Part shown: piece by piece, positions 23,942 to 33,931 of the stretch
Position numbering within the stretch: position 1 is the first letter of the stretch
Layout: every line of letters begins with the position of its first letter
Source of the DNA: Gloeocapsa sp. UFS-A4-WI-NPMV-4B04
GTDB taxonomy: Bacteria > Cyanobacteriota > Cyanobacteriia > Cyanobacteriales > Chroococcidiopsidaceae
DNA: 51,807 nucleotides
Assembly: GCA_019359535.1 (NCBI GenBank)
Contig: JAHHHE010000009.1
Span: 1 to 51,807 of the forward strand
Direction: 5' to 3'
Program-made: the position numbers and the translations under genes
The notes under the pieces: model-generated
Database searches by the model: none
What the model saw: the letters and a program-made list of their open reading frames with translations, nothing else
What the model was told of the DNA's origin: nothing

Positions 23942-26278
23942 ATGGCTAATATTCAATATTTCGGTTCTGTTCGCTTCGTTCTCACCGCCCTAGTATTAGG
24001 TACTCTTACGCTGCCATTACACAGCAGGGAAGTTGTAGCCCAACAGGCGCAAAGCGCACCCGTAAGAAACACGACTTATGGTTCATGGGTGGACGTTAAT
24101 ACAAATGTAAAGAACTTATTTCGGATCTCCGTTGGCGAAAATTCAAACGATGCTGACCAAAGTGACGCTGTCAATTTAGTTATTAATGGCGTTTCAGTCG
24201 CGCCTGGAACAGTTCTCGATGTGGTCGAAACTGAGGACAGCGCAATCCATGTGTTGGATGTCAATGGCAAGGAGTTAACTACCATTGATCTAAATAATCT
24301 CCAGCCGGGGGCAACATTCTCAAAAGACTTCATTTCCGTCTTAGGTCAGGAAACAGGTCGTTACCATTTGTTGGTAGAAACCAAAGGGTTGGACGTAACA
24401 AATCCAGACGGAACCACCACCCGGATCAAGAGTCCCGGTAACATTCAGCCGTCTCAGACGATCAATTTGGCATCTGGTAGCACCAACCTAACACCCGATA
24501 GATTAGTCTTTTCTGCAAGCCCTAGTGACCCAAGCGTTGTGGTTTTATCGCAAGTCAGAAACTTCAATGACCCCTTGCTGCAAGTCGAAACGGCTGACAG
24601 TGGCGAAGCAGTCATCGTCCCTGGTAGTATCACCGTAATTCGGCGGTTGCGACCAGTCGTCGTAACTGAAGCCAGCGTCAATCAACGACCTGAAACCGTT
24701 ACAGATCAGATTATCTCCCAAGAAAGTCGGACGCTAGGGGGTGGTATCTCACAGACCACTACTACAGAGCAACGCACCAGCGAACAACGCCTTGCTGGAG
24801 AGATAGAAATGGCTGTTGACTCAGTTGAAGTCGCACCAGATCCGCCCAAGGTAGTTCGGCGCAAAGATCGAGTAGAGCATAAGTATCAGTCCAGACCGGG
24901 GGGGACACTCGTTCCATTCGTCGTTAAGAAGAAGACAACAGACACCCAGGGTAACTCGGTTGTCACAGACAATCCGGCAGAGTACAGCATTACGCCTAAC
25001 ATCGGGCTGAATGTTCGTGGCGGGGTATCCGGTGGAAAACCGCAAGTGAGCGCAACGGCAATGGTTCCGCTTAACCGTAAACAAGGTACTGTGTCGGCTG
25101 GACTAAATGTCACCCTTGACCCCTCGGTGTCCGACAATCGAGGCAGCACAATTTTCTCTGTCTCACCCATCTTGCAAATAAACCAGCCACTTTTGGAAGA
25201 GATGAAAGACAAGAATAATCAACCGATTCGCGATCGGCAGGGAAACCCGATCATGAAACCGAAACGTGGTGGAGTATTTTACGGTCAGCTTGGTTTGACA
25301 GGGGCGTTGGTAAACGAAGCAACAACAACGACGACCGTTACCTCGACCCCGCAGCGTTCTGAGACAGCAACCAGACGCACGTTTGTCACCCCGACTGAGC
25401 AGACGAACACTACAGTAGAAACGTTACAGCGTACTCTGACAACAGTAGCAGATACGCAGAGTTTTCAAGATACCTTTAGTCAAACAACTAGCCAGACCAA
25501 CTTGATTAGCGAAACAACCACGAGCGTTACTGAAGGCAGCCAGTCTCAGACTGAAACCATAAGGCAGTTTCCTGAGAGTACCCCAAGGACCAGTATCGTC
25601 ACTCAAGACCCCGTTTTTGGAGAAACGGTGACGACCACAACCAGTGAAACTCAGCCGGGAGAACTTCAGATCAAAGACCGTACCTTGGTTTCGAGCGAAC
25701 TTGCAAACACCACCCCGGCTACGTCTTCAGAGGATGTTCAAGTGATTGACAGCCAGACAAGCCAGGGAACCCCTGTTGCTGTGGGAGATCCTCAAGAAAC
25801 AAAAGTTGAACGCGGAGAAACCCGGCTGGTCGCTACTGGCCCTACCAAGGTAATCAGGCGCAACTCTGAACTCGAAAAGAATTGGAATTGGGACGGCACA
25901 CTGCGTGTTGGATATTCCAACATCCCCAACTTAGGGGCAGTGGCCAAGCCTGGTCAATTTTCCTACGATGTCTACCTACAGGCCTCTACTAACGGTCCTG
26001 ACACAGGGCTTGGAGCTATGTTCGGTGTTACCCTTCTTGATGGGGTTGAGCGTAATGCTGAAGGCAAGATTCGTCACGGCAATGACCGCACACTTAACTT
26101 AGACTTTGATGCCTTTCTCTCGCAAGACGGCGACGTAAGGTTGGGAGGGTTCTTGTCTTTACGAGCAGCAGGTTCCGGTGTCTCTGCACGAGATATAGTA
26201 GTGGGAGTTGACGATAGTATTGAGCAGTATATCGCTGAACGCGATATCAAAATTCTGGGGAGCAACACGCAAAAGTAA
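23942..26278 (+). CDS. exported Thr/Ser-rich protein of unknown function, 778 aa
   Basis: The ATG at 23942 has an AGGAGG element 10 nt upstream; a TTG at 23918 is in frame but less likely. The N terminus is a signal peptide (VRFVLTALVLGTLTLPLHS, probable cleavage near VVAQQ). The first 200 residues look like beta-rich extracellular modules (GSWVDVNTNVKNLFRISVGE...). Then comes a long polar region rich in Thr, Ser, Gln and Glu (about 440-620), without cysteine or known domain. The last 130 residues (NWDGTLRVGYSNIPNLG to the C terminus, with QASTNGPDTGLGAMFGVTLL and NLDFDAFLSQDGDVRLGGFL) read like alternating strands, possibly an outer-membrane barrel part. Its GC content is higher than the flanks, suggesting acquisition. 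Confidence 0.75.
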   Translation: MANIQYFGSVRFVLTALVLGTLTLPLHSREVVAQQAQSAPVRNTTYGSWVDVNTNVKNLFRISVGENSNDADQSDAVNLVINGVSVAPGTVLDVVETEDSAIHVLDVNGKELTTIDLNNLQPGATFSKDFISVLGQETGRYHLLVETKGLDVTNPDGTTTRIKSPGNIQPSQTINLASGSTNLTPDRLVFSASPSDPSVVVLSQVRNFNDPLLQVETADSGEAVIVPGSITVIRRLRPVVVTEASVNQRPETVTDQIISQESRTLGGGISQTTTTEQRTSEQRLAGEIEMAVDSVEVAPDPPKVVRRKDRVEHKYQSRPGGTLVPFVVKKKTTDTQGNSVVTDNPAEYSITPNIGLNVRGGVSGGKPQVSATAMVPLNRKQGTVSAGLNVTLDPSVSDNRGSTIFSVSPILQINQPLLEEMKDKNNQPIRDRQGNPIMKPKRGGVFYGQLGLTGALVNEATTTTTVTSTPQRSETATRRTFVTPTEQTNTTVETLQRTLTTVADTQSFQDTFSQTTSQTNLISETTTSVTEGSQSQTETIRQFPESTPRTSIVTQDPVFGETVTTTTSETQPGELQIKDRTLVSSELANTTPATSSEDVQVIDSQTSQGTPVAVGDPQETKVERGETRLVATGPTKVIRRNSELEKNWNWDGTLRVGYSNIPNLGAVAKPGQFSYDVYLQASTNGPDTGLGAMFGVTLLDGVERNAEGKIRHGNDRTLNLDFDAFLSQDGDVRLGGFLSLRAAGSGVSARDIVVGVDDSIEQYIAERDIKILGSNTQK

Positions 26279-26778
26279 GCTAAAACAGCTTTGTTGCATG
26301 AATCATCAACAGAAAAATTACCCCTAATGCAAACGTAAATTAGCCCTCGCTCACATAATTTGTGAAGATTGCCGCACTTAATTACCTAATTGAGTGTGGC
26401 GCTTGAGCAACTGACATACAGACTAGAATAGATGTTGTATTTTTAATAGCTAGTAAATCCCGTTGGTAATAGAGCCGCTTTACAGCGATTAAACCACCCA
26501 ATCAGCACACATTTCTAATCTACTCAACCAATAACTATAAAACCCTACCTAACTGCTCATTATCCATAAATCATATTTTGAGCATTTTTTACCTACAATA
26601 CCCACTTTTGCCTTTGAAACGCCCTTCTTTTCTAAAGGTGCAAGATGTGAGATCACAAACTTAGCTACATGACGCTGCTTGAAGTGTCCTTTGTGAGAAG
26701 ACAAATAACGCAAAAGAAATTACGGTGGAACTAAGAAAGCTTTGAGACGTTTATTTCTGATTTCCACCAGCCACCGTC
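26279..26778. other. intergenic stretch with a dispersed 15-bp repeat
   Basis: No good gene. GGTGCAAGATGTGAG at 26637-26651 recurs inverted at 51422-51436 near an insertion-sequence remnant. A minus-strand reading over 26580-26640 looks vaguely coding-like but has no start. It may hold an old insertion-sequence end. Confidence 0.4.
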
Positions 26779-27501
26779 ATGATTCAGCTCTACCCTTTGT
26801 CAGAAACTTCAACAATTACCAAGGTGGCTCCTGTTACCTCTCGTGTTTCACCTTGGTTAGCGACGATCGCCTATCCTATAGGGCGTAGCCTAATTGTCCC
26901 GTCGTTCTTTAGACAAATCGAAGTAACTGGACAGGAAAATCTACCGCGCAGTGGCCCTGTGATCCTAGCTCCTACCCATCGCTCGCGTTGGGATGCGTTG
27001 CTTGTACCTTATGCAACTGGTCGATGTGTGACAGGACGAGACCTGAGATTTATGGTTTCAGCAAATGAAGTTAAAGGAATACAAGGTTGGTTTGTCCGAC
27101 GCTTAGGAGGGTTTGCCATTGATACCAACCATCCAGCGATCGGCACTCTTCGTCATGGAGTCGAGCTACTCCAACAAGGAGAAATGCTGGTCATTTTTCC
27201 AGAAGGTAACATTTTTCGTGACGGATACTTGCACCCGTTAAAAGGTGGACTAGCTCGTTTAGCCCTCAGTGCAGAATCGAGCCATCAGCAACTAGGCGTA
27301 AAAATTGTACCTATGAGTATATGTTACAGCCAACCTTTTCCGCAATGGGGCTGTGATGTCAAAATTCGCATTGGTTCTCCCCTGACGGTAGCTGATTACA
27401 ATACAGCTTCAGTGAAACAGAGCGCGAAACATCTGACGGCTGATTTAGAAGCGGCACTCCAAGAGTTAAGCGGTCAGCCAATTTGGGAAGAACCAAGCTG
27501 A
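26779..27501 (+). CDS. lysophospholipid acyltransferase family protein (PlsC-like)
   Basis: 240 residues of the PlsC/LPLAT fold. Catalytic HX4D motif: His67-Arg-Ser-Arg-Trp-Asp72 (THRSRWDALL). Substrate-binding motif FPEGN at 140-144 followed by IFRDGYLHPLKGGLARLAL. It probably transfers an acyl chain to 1-acyl-glycerol-3-phosphate or a similar lysolipid at the membrane. Arg-Ser-Arg-Trp between the catalytic residues is unlike the common HxSxxD of the main enzyme, so it may act on another acceptor. Stand-alone gene. Confidence 0.85.
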   Translation: MIQLYPLSETSTITKVAPVTSRVSPWLATIAYPIGRSLIVPSFFRQIEVTGQENLPRSGPVILAPTHRSRWDALLVPYATGRCVTGRDLRFMVSANEVKGIQGWFVRRLGGFAIDTNHPAIGTLRHGVELLQQGEMLVIFPEGNIFRDGYLHPLKGGLARLALSAESSHQQLGVKIVPMSICYSQPFPQWGCDVKIRIGSPLTVADYNTASVKQSAKHLTADLEAALQELSGQPIWEEPS

Positions 27502-27853
27502 TACAGCCTAAAGTTAAATTATTACTTTTATTTGTGTCTCGGTGGTTAATTACTTTTTTGTAGCAAAGCAGAATTATACGTAGTACAACACCTACAGGGA
27601 ACTAATCGTTAAAACTTCAAGTCTCATCCAGGGAAACTTTGGATTTATAATCTTTTACTTTATAAGTGTAGCTTTGATTAGGGGATAGGTAATTAGGAAA
27701 AACTTACTCCACATTGCCCGATCGCTTAATAATGATGTAATGCTGTCACAGAGCGCTCTTAGTATGCACTGATTTTGTGAAAGGCTCAATCAGAGGTAAG
27801 ATACCCGCAGTTTCAATCGGTTTTGTATTCTCTATAGCCCAATAAATTACTCA
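27502..27853. other. intergenic stretch, no gene seen
   Basis: About 350 bp, AT-rich, with no credible frame and no clear hairpin. It presumably contains the promoter for the following exported-protein gene. Confidence 0.5.
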
Positions 27854-28549
27854 ATGATTTCTGCTGGAACTGTTCGCTTTTTCCGCCATACCTGCCTTAC
27901 TTTTCTACCAGTTATGGCAACCCTAACACTGCTATCATCAGTCAATGCTCAGACACCTGCCCCAAGTCTTCCAGATAGCCCCAATCAAGCACAACCACTT
28001 GATCCGACATCTCCAAACGTCCTTCGTCCTGTAACTCAAGATAACAGCCTTCTGAGTGTGCCTGGGGGGCAGCGTTTGATGTCAGAGGCGAATGGAGCGG
28101 TTTCTGCTCAGAATTATACATTGGCTGCTAATAAATTTCAGGAAGCTCGTCAGGTTTTCAATCAAGTTTCCAATTTCTATCAAGAGCTAGCTACTAGCTT
28201 TTCTGGAATAGACAATCGTCTTGCTGATAGTCAACGCAAAAAAGCACTAGACACTGCACAAATGCGAGACGATGCCACCTATCAGTTAGCTCTCGTACAT
28301 CGAGCCCAAAATAAGCCGGAATTAGCTGTACCATTGCTAGTTCAGATTATCCGCAGCCAGAATCCCACGCGAGACTTGGGCAAAAAAGCCTACCAGCAGT
28401 TATTTGAACTGGGTTTTGTAGATGCTCCTTTTCCTAGAAGTGGCAATACCTCCAGTGGTTCACCAAGCGGCAACAATGGCGATTCGCGTCAGCCTAGCGG
28501 AACAGAAGGCACTAGCAACCAACGCCCGCCAACCTCCACAACAAAATAG
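27854..28549 (+). CDS. exported TPR-like conserved protein
   Basis: 231 residues. A signal peptide is seen (CLTFLPVMATLTLLSSVNAQ with a probable cut after NAQ), then a Pro-rich linker, then a helical core with TPR-like pairs (ALDTAQMRDDATYQLALVHR and KPELAVPLLVQIIRSQNPTR), and a Ser/Gly/Asn-rich disordered tail. It is probably periplasmic or thylakoid-lumenal. It is 35-40 nt upstream of bolA on the same strand and may be co-transcribed with bolA and grxD. Function unknown. Confidence 0.7.
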   Translation: MISAGTVRFFRHTCLTFLPVMATLTLLSSVNAQTPAPSLPDSPNQAQPLDPTSPNVLRPVTQDNSLLSVPGGQRLMSEANGAVSAQNYTLAANKFQEARQVFNQVSNFYQELATSFSGIDNRLADSQRKKALDTAQMRDDATYQLALVHRAQNKPELAVPLLVQIIRSQNPTRDLGKKAYQQLFELGFVDAPFPRSGNTSSGSPSGNNGDSRQPSGTEGTSNQRPPTSTTK

Positions 28550-28587
28550 TTAAATTAGAATAAGACAGCAGCTTTCGAGGGATTGTG

Positions 28588-28848
28588 ATGATTAGTCCGC
28601 AACAGGTTGAGGAAATGATTAAAACGCAAATCCCAGATGCCCAAGTTCAGGTACAAGACTTGACTGGCGGCGGTGACCACTATCAGGTAATAGTGGTTTC
28701 ATCGCAGTTTGAGGGTAAGGGACTGGTGCAACAGCATCAGCTAATTTATGGTGCGTTACAGCAAGCAATGTCCTCAGAAGCTATCCATGCCTTAGCGCTG
28801 AAAACTTACACTCCCCAAGCTTGGCAGGTAGACAGTCAAGTCGTCTAA
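28588..28848 (+). CDS. BolA family protein
   Basis: 86 residues from the ATG (a GTG directly before is in frame). The BolA core is shown by [40 protein letters not shown] (with the conserved His) and [19 protein letters not shown]. BolA proteins bind monothiol glutaredoxins, sharing a 2Fe-2S cluster through their His, and take part in iron and redox control. A monothiol glutaredoxin gene follows 58 nt downstream, a classic pairing. Confidence 0.9.
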   Translation: MISPQQVEEMIKTQIPDAQVQVQDLTGGGDHYQVIVVSSQFEGKGLVQQHQLIYGALQQAMSSEAIHALALKTYTPQAWQVDSQVV

Positions 28849-28906
28849 GCCAGATTTTAGTAAGTTCCAACTGGAAGTACACTAGACATAGATAGGAAAA
28901 AAAATT

Positions 28907-29230
28907 ATGACTCCAGAACTTAAAGAAAGACTTGACAATTTGGTAAACCAGAATAAAATTGTGGTTTTCATGAAGGGTACGAAGCTGATGCCGCAGTGTG
29001 GTTTTTCTAACAACGTTGTACAGATGCTAAATACATTGGGAGTACCCTTTGAGACCGTTGATGTTTTGGCAGACTCTGAAATTCGGCAGGGAATTAAAGA
29101 ATATTCCAACTGGCCGACGATTCCCCAGGTTTATGTTGATGGTCAATTTGTTGGCGGTTCAGACATACTGATTGAGATGTACCAAAAAGGCGAATTGCAG
29201 CAGGTAGTAGAAGTGGCTCTCGCTTCTTAA
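28907..29230 (+). CDS. grxD: monothiol glutaredoxin, Grx4/GrxD type
   Basis: 107 residues with the CGFS active site at Cys31 ([20 protein letters not shown]), the Trp-Pro-Thr-Ile-Pro-Gln glutathione-binding segment and the [17 protein letters not shown]-terminal motif. It carries and transfers 2Fe-2S clusters in the cytoplasm and pairs with BolA, encoded just upstream. A strong terminator follows 24 nt after the stop codon. Confidence 0.95.
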   Translation: MTPELKERLDNLVNQNKIVVFMKGTKLMPQCGFSNNVVQMLNTLGVPFETVDVLADSEIRQGIKEYSNWPTIPQVYVDGQFVGGSDILIEMYQKGELQQVVEVALAS

Positions 29231-29253
29231 AGTTAAATTCTGTGCAAGTAGCT

Positions 29254-29308
29254 AAATCTCCTCATTTAGGTTTTAAGCCTATATATAATTGAGGAGATTT
29301 TTATTTTA
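29254..29308 (+). terminator. intrinsic terminator after grxD
   Basis: AAATCTCCTCA (29254-29264) pairs perfectly with TGAGGAGATTT (29290-29300), with a TAGG/CCTA inner stem, and is followed by a T-rich tract TTATTTTATT. Placed 24 nt after the grxD stop. Confidence 0.85.
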
Positions 29309-29460
29309 TTAGTAAGTCTAGTTGCTCAGAAGTTTAAATCATTAATGTTCTAACAAGCTTAGACAATAAACAAAAATACAGCAATATTTTAATTAAAAAT
29401 AATATAAAAAATAGCATTGAAATATAGTTCAACGCTAAAACCAAAACAATAGTTATGCCG

Positions 29461-29709
29461 TTAATAATAGCCCGATTCTGGTTCTGGCTGCGGCGTTTCA
29501 AAATTGAATGGATCGTAAAGGAATCGTGTCGCTTCCTCCTCTAAACGATGGATCAAATACGGTTCGAGCGCGTTGCTATGTCGCAGCGCAGCTAAGTAGC
29601 CATCTAAATACAGGCGTAGCTCGTCATTCCGATAACCTCGATTCCACATCTCTACGAGGGCATCGCTGAGTCTTTGGTAATAGCGAATTGTTTGAGTGTC
29701 CTGAAGCAT
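29461..29709 (-). CDS. conserved cyanobacterial protein, DUF6761-like
   Basis: 82 residues: MLQDTQTIRYYQRLSDALVE then WNRGYRNDELRLYLDGYLAA, PYLIHRLEEEATRFLYDPFN and a Pro/Glu tail. I recall this as the cyanobacteria-specific DUF6761 family, small helical proteins of unknown role. A TTG two codons upstream is in frame, but the ATG is preferred. Confidence 0.7.
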   Translation of the reverse strand: MLQDTQTIRYYQRLSDALVEMWNRGYRNDELRLYLDGYLAALRHSNALEPYLIHRLEEEATRFLYDPFNFETPQPEPESGYY

Positions 29710-29936
29710 AATCAATTAGGGAATGTAAATTTTGAATGAAGAAGAATCTATTTAAAAAGTGTAAATTCAGGCTTTAGCGTTTATGATCCTATTTTTACTT
29801 TTTATCCTTCATACGTCGATGTAGACTATAAACACTAGCTCACTTTTGCTTTATCAAAACTACCCTAGAAAAAATCAATCAAGTTTATATTTAATTAATT
29901 CCTACTGTTCCCTATCTGGTTGAATTGTCAATTCGA

Positions 29937-30095
29937 CTAATTCTGTGCGCTTAGGTTTATTTCCTCACCCTCTAATTTTATAATTAATCCGGTGAGTTTT
30001 ATTAAATTACAGCGAACGAAATTGAAGCCAATGTCTCCTAACTTAGAAATATATACGCGATCGCCTAGACCGCAGGTTTCGCACCCAGATTCAGA
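29937..30095 (-). pseudogene. coding-like frame without a start codon
   Basis: Minus-strand reading ESGCETCGLGDRVYISKLGD then IGFNFVRCNLIKLTGLIIKL and GEEINLSAQN, then stop. It is strongly coding-like, but a stop precedes it and no ATG, GTG or TTG is in frame. Either a truncated gene or a gene using an unusual start. The rest of the 29710-30457 gap shows nothing else. Confidence 0.35.
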
Positions 30096-30457
30096 TTAAT
30101 TCTAGTTTAGTAGAAAAAACTACTCGTATCCTGTATCAATTGGTCTATTTATAGCGTCTTTTCTTCACCCAACTTCAGTAGTGATAAGCTTCAATCAGCA
30201 GCAATATCTAAGCTTTGGGTCTAATTTTGAGCGGACAGCAGCAAACTAACTATAAAGTTTAATGTAAGAGGATTGACCAAACAATCAGGCACGAGGCACA
30301 AAATTTCTATTTTTATGATTATTAACTTAGTGCATAGTGTCTCTTGGTTTGCGCTGGATATAGTTATGCAGATTAATCTAAAATCGGTTAATATACCTAA
30401 CTGCTGTGCTGTGTCAAACTAAACAGTTCATTCTCAAGTAGCGATGGTTACAAAACA

Positions 30458-31291
30458 TTGAAACAGACTTTGTTACTTTTGGAGTCAGAAAAGCAAAGGA
30501 ATGTTGCCACTGTGAGCTCGGTTTGTATTGAAATTATTGAGGGAAATCCGCATCTGCGATCGCTGCTCAGTTGGCATTTGCAACAGATAGGCTATCGGAT
30601 ACATCAAGCCGCCAGCCTTTTTCAAGCGCGAGAAGTGTTTTACACACGCCAGCCAGCGCTTGTGATCGTCGATTCTGAACTTCCTGATGGTGACGGAATC
30701 GAGTTTTGCCAATGGTTACAGCGACAGCAACAGCCCTTAATTTTAATACTGTCTACTCGTAATACTGAAGCTGATATTGTCGCTGGTTTGAAGGCGGGGG
30801 CTGATGACTACCTGACAAAACCCTTTGGGATGCAAGAGTTTTTAGCGCGGGTAGAAGCACTGATTCGACGTAACCGCACACCAGTTGCACCAGCATATCT
30901 TGACTATGGGGATCTGCAAATTGATTTAGTACAGCGCCGTGTCTGTTTTCAAGGTGAATTTATTGATTTAACACCCCAGGAATTTAGTTTATTATATGTA
31001 TTGGCCCAAGCTAGTGGAGTAGCTTTAAGCCGTTTAGAATTACTACGTCGAGCTTGGCCAGAGGCGATCGACAACCCACGTACTATAGATACCCATGTTT
31101 TGTCATTACGTAAAAAAATTGAAATTGATCCGCGCCAACCAAGTTTAATTCAAACTGTCCGCAATGTGGGTTATCGGTTCAATATGGAAATTTTGATTAC
31201 TAATAAACCACAACCATCGGAATCTCATCATCAAAAGTCAATGGCTCAGATCAAAACTCCCCAACATTCAGTAGTTAGTAGCCAGATTTAA
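30458..31291 (+). CDS. OmpR-family response regulator
   Basis: 277 residues: an N-terminal receiver domain with phospho-acceptor Asp72 (LVIVDSELPDGDG), Lys121 in DDYLTKPFG, then a winged-helix DNA-binding domain (FIDLTPQEFSLLYVLAQASG, then RTIDTHVLSLRKKIE and RNVGYRF). A family well conserved in cyanobacteria; I cannot say which characterised one. The TTG at 30458 lacks a ribosome-binding site. A GTG at residue 19 (30512), just before VSSVCIEIIEGN, is a good alternative with AAAGGA upstream. No sensor kinase gene is adjacent. Confidence 0.85.
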   Translation: MKQTLLLLESEKQRNVATVSSVCIEIIEGNPHLRSLLSWHLQQIGYRIHQAASLFQAREVFYTRQPALVIVDSELPDGDGIEFCQWLQRQQQPLILILSTRNTEADIVAGLKAGADDYLTKPFGMQEFLARVEALIRRNRTPVAPAYLDYGDLQIDLVQRRVCFQGEFIDLTPQEFSLLYVLAQASGVALSRLELLRRAWPEAIDNPRTIDTHVLSLRKKIEIDPRQPSLIQTVRNVGYRFNMEILITNKPQPSESHHQKSMAQIKTPQHSVVSSQI

Positions 31292-32243
31292 AGGTGGTTA
31301 AGCCGCAACTTCCATCAACAAATCTAAGCGATCGCTCCTCCAAAGTGTCTTTAAGTTTGAATTAACCTTGAATTAACAATATAATCTACTTAACTGAATT
31401 AATTACTCTAAAACGTCTTAGTCTTCCCTTGACTCTGAGACAACAGCCCATCTAAAACCTCAGCTTCACTGACGAATCGCAGCTAGTATATAAATACTGC
31501 TGCATAGCTAGAAAGCATCTAGTTTGCCATTTAAACAGCAGGTGTAAATATCTTCATCATACTTTTCACCTATTTTCAAGCTAATGCAACTTAAATGTAT
31601 TTCAGCTTAGTAATAAGTCATTGTAATCAATAATTATAGTTCTATTTTAGATAAATAATTATCTGCTAAACGAGTCTAAGCAATTCTAATTTATCCATGA
31701 ATACCACAATTTTGACTAAATATTTTATATTACTTAATGTTTAAAGTTTAAAAAATGAATTGTTTATAAATAAAAAATATCGGTATAGCATAAATTGGCT
31801 ATGTAATATTATTAAATAAAATTAATAAATAGCTTTTTTTAACTAAGCTATGTAGATTTAAAACCAAACCTAGAACATATACCGATCTATAATTGATTAA
31901 GTTATCATATAAGTAAGTTTTAAATAATAGCTTAAGTTCATGCTGCAAGCATTTGAACAGCAATCTAACCTAATATATCAATGGCTATTCACAACTGCAA
32001 TGTGTTTTGTGGTACAAGGTTATCTAATCTAAATTAAATAGAGTAATTGAGCAACAAGTTGGGTTTTGCTGTTTAAACTGATAGTTAAAGGCTTTAGTTT
32101 AAATTCTGCTCTAAATTGGCATGGTAGAGAAGTGAGAAGTAAGTCAATATAGAATTACAGGGATTTTAAAAATTAAACTCCATAATTGTGAAGAAAAGTG
32201 GCGTAGTTGGTAATAAAAGTTGGCTATTTAGATGTAGAAGCGT
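31292..32243. other. long AT-rich intergenic stretch
   Basis: About 950 bp without a credible coding frame on either strand. One GCGATCGC site lies at about 31330. No strong hairpin with a T tract, tRNA-like fold or repeat was recognised. It could hold a long leader of the next gene or a non-coding RNA, but I have no positive evidence. Confidence 0.5.
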
Positions 32244-33806
32244 GTGATAGAGGCAGAAGTTCATTATTCATTGCATAACTTCCTGCGATCGCAAGATCGT
32301 GTTCCTTTCTGGCCGCATCACTTGACGATGGCGCGGTTGGTAGCGCGAGCCTTGCGGCTAGGGCGTAGTGCTTTAATTCAAGTAGGGGCTGGTTGTGGTT
32401 ATCAGGGACGATATCGCCTAAGTTATCTTGCGCCTGCCTTGATGTGGCATGAACCTGTGATTATGGTGGCTCCTGAGAATGTGCAGCAGCGCTTGAAAAG
32501 TATGGAAATTCCGCGCCTCCAACAATGGCTTCAGGTAAACAAGGTGATCCGCACAGGCGATCGCTGGCCTGATGGCGATTTCCAAGGATTACTACTCACA
32601 TCGCCTCAAGCTTGGTTAGCAGCTAGGCTGAAACAACAGAATGATTTTCCTAGTGGCGTTCCCACGATTATTGATGGTGTAGATGATGTAGAAGACTGGA
32701 CTTGTTCTCAACTAACCATCGGTATTCAACCGAGTGACTGGGATGAATTAATGCTTGCCTGTCCTTTGCAGGTAGAGGCAATTCGGGATGCGAGAGTGCA
32801 ACTAACCCAAGCGATGTTTCAGCATCCCGCTAACCCTTATGAATGCCATCTAATTGCGCTACCAGAACAAGAAATTTTGCAGCGTCTGTATAAAAGACTA
32901 GACGAACAGCAGCGAGAAGCTTCGTGCTTCTACTTACCAAAAACCTGGCAAAATTTTTGGCAGCAGTTCCAAACTGATGGACAATTGCTCTGGGCGAAGA
33001 TAAACCGTCGGCAAGGTTTATTTTCTTTGTACTGCGCCCCTATTTCAGTAGCTTCCGCCCTCGCGCCAATTTGGTCTAAGCAACCAGTAGTTTTAATTGG
33101 TAGTGCATTGGATCAAGATGCTGAGGCTCCCATATACCGCCAAAGTGTTGGCTTAAGCGATTTAACGTGCCTAAAGTTTTCCGCAGATCGCCACAATGAA
33201 CTAATTCAACTGTATCTGCCAGATAAGTTGCCCCTACCAAATACACCTCAATTTCAGGCAGCATTTATTGAAAAAGTCAACTCGTTGATCAGCTTAAGTG
33301 CAACTGCTCCAGGACTAACGGTAATCTTGGTAGGTGATATGCCACTCAAGTCTCAAGTAGGCGCAATTTTAGCTGCCTCATTTGGTTCGCGGGTGCAGGT
33401 GGAGAAAACTTGTCTAGATGATAATGGCATCTTAGTGAGTGGATGGGAATTCTGGCGGGAGCATCAAAGGGTTTTGCCAGCGCCTCAATTGCTTGTGATC
33501 GCAACTTTGCCCCTACCATCGCTAGAAAATCCCCTAGTGGCTGGACGGGTAGCTGATTACAAGCGCTCGCGCTTAGACTGGTTTCGGCTGTATTTGTTGC
33601 CTACAGCTTTGAACGAATTACAACGAGCGATCGCACCAGTGCGAGATCGTCAAGGCGTTGTTGCACTGCTCGATAACCGCGTACTTCACCGCAGCTATGG
33701 CTCCCACGTTCTGGCTGCTCTTAGCCCTCTAGCACGCATTAATTATTTAGACTCCAGCTTTTTTTCCCAACCTGATAACTCTGCTGATTTTGAATCAATT
33801 AGCTAA
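32244..33806 (+). CDS. DinG-like protein lacking canonical helicase motifs
   Basis: 520 residues from a GTG. Order and phrases follow DinG-type superfamily 2 helicases, but key motifs are altered. The Walker A position reads QVGAGCGYQGRYRLSYLAPA without the GKT/S lysine. The DEAH position reads PTIIDGVDDVEDW. The C-terminal motif VI area is PTALNELQRAIAPVRDRQGV rather than QxxGRxIR, though VVALLDNRVLHRSYG still resembles the DinG ending. It probably does not hydrolyse ATP as a helicase. I recall similar proteins across cyanobacteria, so it is likely a conserved pseudo-helicase rather than a broken gene. Confidence 0.6.
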   Translation: MIEAEVHYSLHNFLRSQDRVPFWPHHLTMARLVARALRLGRSALIQVGAGCGYQGRYRLSYLAPALMWHEPVIMVAPENVQQRLKSMEIPRLQQWLQVNKVIRTGDRWPDGDFQGLLLTSPQAWLAARLKQQNDFPSGVPTIIDGVDDVEDWTCSQLTIGIQPSDWDELMLACPLQVEAIRDARVQLTQAMFQHPANPYECHLIALPEQEILQRLYKRLDEQQREASCFYLPKTWQNFWQQFQTDGQLLWAKINRRQGLFSLYCAPISVASALAPIWSKQPVVLIGSALDQDAEAPIYRQSVGLSDLTCLKFSADRHNELIQLYLPDKLPLPNTPQFQAAFIEKVNSLISLSATAPGLTVILVGDMPLKSQVGAILAASFGSRVQVEKTCLDDNGILVSGWEFWREHQRVLPAPQLLVIATLPLPSLENPLVAGRVADYKRSRLDWFRLYLLPTALNELQRAIAPVRDRQGVVALLDNRVLHRSYGSHVLAALSPLARINYLDSSFFSQPDNSADFESIS

Positions 33807-33931
33807 TCACAGCACCTACCAACAGGAAAAACTGATTAAACTGTCGGGTAAAAGCTATACTTTAATTTAGGTACTTGTAAATTCCTTGGGATTGAAACGT
33901 TCAAATGTGAACGATATCTTTTTGTAATATT

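Noticed and set aside
26279..26640. IS5-like end (AGCTTTGTTGCATGAATC) and a coding-like minus-strand stretch
   Set aside because: Only about 18 bp resembles an IS end, no transposase text was found, and there is no second end within reach.
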